Made by a program: the position numbers and the translations under genes
The notes under the pieces: model-generated
Told to the model about the DNA's origin: nothing
The model's database searches: none
What the model saw: the letters and a program-made list of their open reading frames with translations, nothing else
In this document: in pieces, positions 5,489 to 6,657 of the stretch
Layout of the letters: each line of letters opens with the position of its first letter
Position numbering within the stretch: position 1 is the stretch's first letter
Assembly: GCA_026785765.1 (NCBI GenBank)
Contig: JAJAZK010000324.1
Coordinates: forward strand, 1 to 6,657
Length of the DNA: 6,657 bases
Direction: 5' to 3'
DNA from: Rhodoferax sp.
GTDB taxonomy: Bacteria > Pseudomonadota > Gammaproteobacteria > Burkholderiales > Burkholderiaceae_C

Positions 5489-6490
5489 ATGATCAGATGT
5501 TCCGCATTCACCAAAACCGTGCTTGCTGCGGTGGTTGCGCTGGGCGGCTTTGCCGCGCAGGCACAAGAGAAAGTCACGGTGCAGCTCAAGTGGTTGCCAC
5601 AGGCGCAGTTTGCCGGCTATTACGTGGCGCAGGCCAAGGGTTATTACAAAGCCGAGGGCCTGGACGTGACGATCAAACCGGGCGGGCCGGACATCTCGCC
5701 AGTGCAGGTGATTGCCGGCAAGGGCGCAGACGTAGTCGTTAACTGGATGCCCGACGCCCTGGCGGCGCGTGAAGCCGGTGTGCCACTGGTCAACATCGCG
5801 CAGGTGTTCAACAAGTCCGGCCTGATGCTCACCTGCAAGAAGTCCAGCGGTGTCACCAAGCCAGCCGACCTCAAGGGCAAGACCCTGGGTGTCTGGTTCG
5901 GCGGCAACGAGTACCCGTTCCTTAACTGGATGGCCAAACTGAACCTGAAACCTGACACGGACATCAAGGTGCTCAAGCAGGGCTTCAACGTGGATCCGCT
6001 GCTGCAGAACCAGGCGGCCTGCATCTCGACCATGATCTACAACGAATACTGGCAGGTGGTCGATGCCGGCGTGAAGGAGGCGGACCTGATCACCTTCTTC
6101 TACGAAGAGCAGGGTGTGGCGTCGCTGGAAGACGGCCTGTACGTACTGGAGTCCAATCTGAAAGACCCGGCCTTTGTAAAACGCATGGCCAAGTTCCTGA
6201 AAGCCACCTTCAAGGGCTGGAACGACGCGGTCAAGAACCCGACCGAAGCCGCACAAATAGTGGTCAAGGCCGACACCTCCGGCAGCGCCAAAGAGTCCGT
6301 GCAGAAACGCCAGATGGAAAACGTCGCCAAACTCATCAGCACTGCAGGTACGCCAAAAATGGGTTACCTGGAGCCCGCCGCCTATGAGCGCACCGTCAAG
6401 GTGCTGCTCTCCAGCGGCAGCTCGCCGGTGATCAAGAAGGACCCGGGCAAGGCTGGGTATTCGCACGCGGTTTGGGAAGAGGCCAAGTAA
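5489..6490 (+). CDS. NMT1/THI5-like periplasmic substrate-binding protein of ABC importer
   Basis: This 333-residue protein is the ligand receptor of the second importer. A Sec signal peptide covers residues 1-25: Arg and Lys near the start, a hydrophobic core at 11-22, and AQA before the likely cut after Ala 25. There is no lipobox cysteine at the cleavage site. The mature protein opens with VTVQLKWLPQAQFAGYYVAQ (29-48), followed by GYYKAEGLDVTI (51-62). This is the typical start of the NMT1/THI5-type, bilobal periplasmic family. Further conserved-looking stretches are ADVVVNW (80-86), LMLTCKKSSGV (112-122), LKGKTLGVWFGGNEYPF (128-144) and NEYWQVVDAG (185-194). Aromatic and acidic residues there may form the ligand pocket. 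The family binds pyrimidine precursors, riboflavin and other small compounds. The ligand here is unknown; adjacency to a nucleoside-type importer hints at a nucleobase-like or heterocyclic compound. Confidence 0.92.
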   Translation: MIRCSAFTKTVLAAVVALGGFAAQAQEKVTVQLKWLPQAQFAGYYVAQAKGYYKAEGLDVTIKPGGPDISPVQVIAGKGADVVVNWMPDALAAREAGVPLVNIAQVFNKSGLMLTCKKSSGVTKPADLKGKTLGVWFGGNEYPFLNWMAKLNLKPDTDIKVLKQGFNVDPLLQNQAACISTMIYNEYWQVVDAGVKEADLITFFYEEQGVASLEDGLYVLESNLKDPAFVKRMAKFLKATFKGWNDAVKNPTEAAQIVVKADTSGSAKESVQKRQMENVAKLISTAGTPKMGYLEPAAYERTVKVLLSSGSSPVIKKDPGKAGYSHAVWEEAK

Positions 6491-6570
6491 GGTCCCCATC
6501 CACCGGAGCTCATTCCCGTTTCACAAGGCCCCACCCGCATCCGTGGCTGGGGCCTTTTCTTATGGGGACC
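6491..6570. repeat. Perfect 9-bp inverted repeat enclosing the terminator
   Basis: GGTCCCCAT at 6491-6499, directly after the binding-protein stop codon, is the exact reverse complement of ATGGGGACC at 6562-6570. The terminator hairpin lies between them. The right arm contains GGGGA, the likely ribosome-binding site of the gene starting at 6575. On a read-through transcript the arms could pair and hide that site. Confidence 0.5.
6525..6561 (+). terminator. Rho-independent terminator after the binding-protein gene
   Basis: AAGGCCCCA (6525-6533) and TGGGGCCTT (6548-6556) form a perfect nine-pair stem with a 14-base loop, followed by a T-rich run TTTTCTT (6555-6561). It starts 34 bases after the stop codon and should end the transporter transcript. 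The next gene in the same direction begins 14 bases beyond it, so that gene needs read-through or a very close promoter. Confidence 0.88.
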
Positions 6571-6574
6571 ATCT

Positions 6575-6657
6575 ATGCCTTTTCGCACCCTTGACGTCAC
6601 CGAACACCTGTACCAGTACGTGCTCGACCACTCAACACGTGGGCACCCGGCCCAGAC
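6575..6657 (+). CDS. Start of a probable class I SAM-dependent O-methyltransferase (3' truncated)
   Basis: An ATG at 6575, preceded by GGGGA at 6564-6568 with six bases of spacing, opens a frame that continues past the window end. The 27 visible residues begin MPFRTLDVTEHLYQYVLDHS. The pattern of a short strand, then LYQYVLDHS and a Pro, resembles the N-terminal helix of caffeoyl-CoA O-methyltransferase-like enzymes (COG4122 type), where TLxVTxxLxxYLLDxS is common. No SAM-binding motif is reached, so the call rests on this N-terminal resemblance only. It lies just past a terminator and is probably a separate unit, though an inverted repeat covers its ribosome-binding site. Confidence 0.6.
   Translation, partial: MPFRTLDVTEHLYQYVLDHSTRGHPAQ

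Noticed and set aside
5456..6499. 347-codon open frame on the minus strand
   Set aside because: It is antisense to the whole binding-protein gene, whose signal peptide, ribosome-binding site and family motifs are convincing. The antisense product has no recognisable domain.

Overview
The window is GC-rich, densely packed bacterial DNA with every gene on the + strand. Protein style, GC bias and gene order suggest a betaproteobacterium, probably of the order Burkholderiales. This is an inference from recognition of the proteins, not from a marker gene.

Layout. Positions 1-2508 hold the end of a BMP/nucleoside-type ABC importer: the C-terminal half of a double ATPase (cut by the window edge), then two permeases of the BPD_transp_2 family that resemble NupP/YufP and NupQ/YufQ. 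Positions 2579-6490 hold a second, unrelated ABC importer of the NitT/TauT (ThiXYZ/RibXYZ-like) class: one ATPase, two different permeases, and a periplasmic binding protein of the NMT1/THI5 family with a signal peptide. A rho-independent terminator follows at 6525-6561. A new gene then begins at 6575, and its 27 visible residues look like the start of a class I SAM-dependent O-methyltransferase.

How it works together. The genes are separated by short gaps or overlap, so most of the window probably forms one or two transcripts ending at the terminator. The first importer class is known to take up nucleosides and related compounds. The second carries small heterocycles, pyrimidine precursors or similar ligands. 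Their adjacency suggests a locus for uptake of nucleobase-like or other N-heterocyclic compounds, but no catabolic enzyme lies inside the window and the substrate is not shown by the sequence.

Non-coding space is small. No stretch over 300 bases lacks a gene; the largest gap is about 124 bp (4275-4398). The most unusual signals are in the gaps. Three of them contain mini-ORFs whose stop overlaps the next gene's start in an ATGA junction. One has three reiterated Shine-Dalgarno/ATGAG units. The terminator is enclosed by a perfect 9-bp inverted repeat whose right arm covers the ribosome-binding site of the next gene. I see no mobile element, CRISPR array, rRNA, tRNA or recognisable riboswitch.
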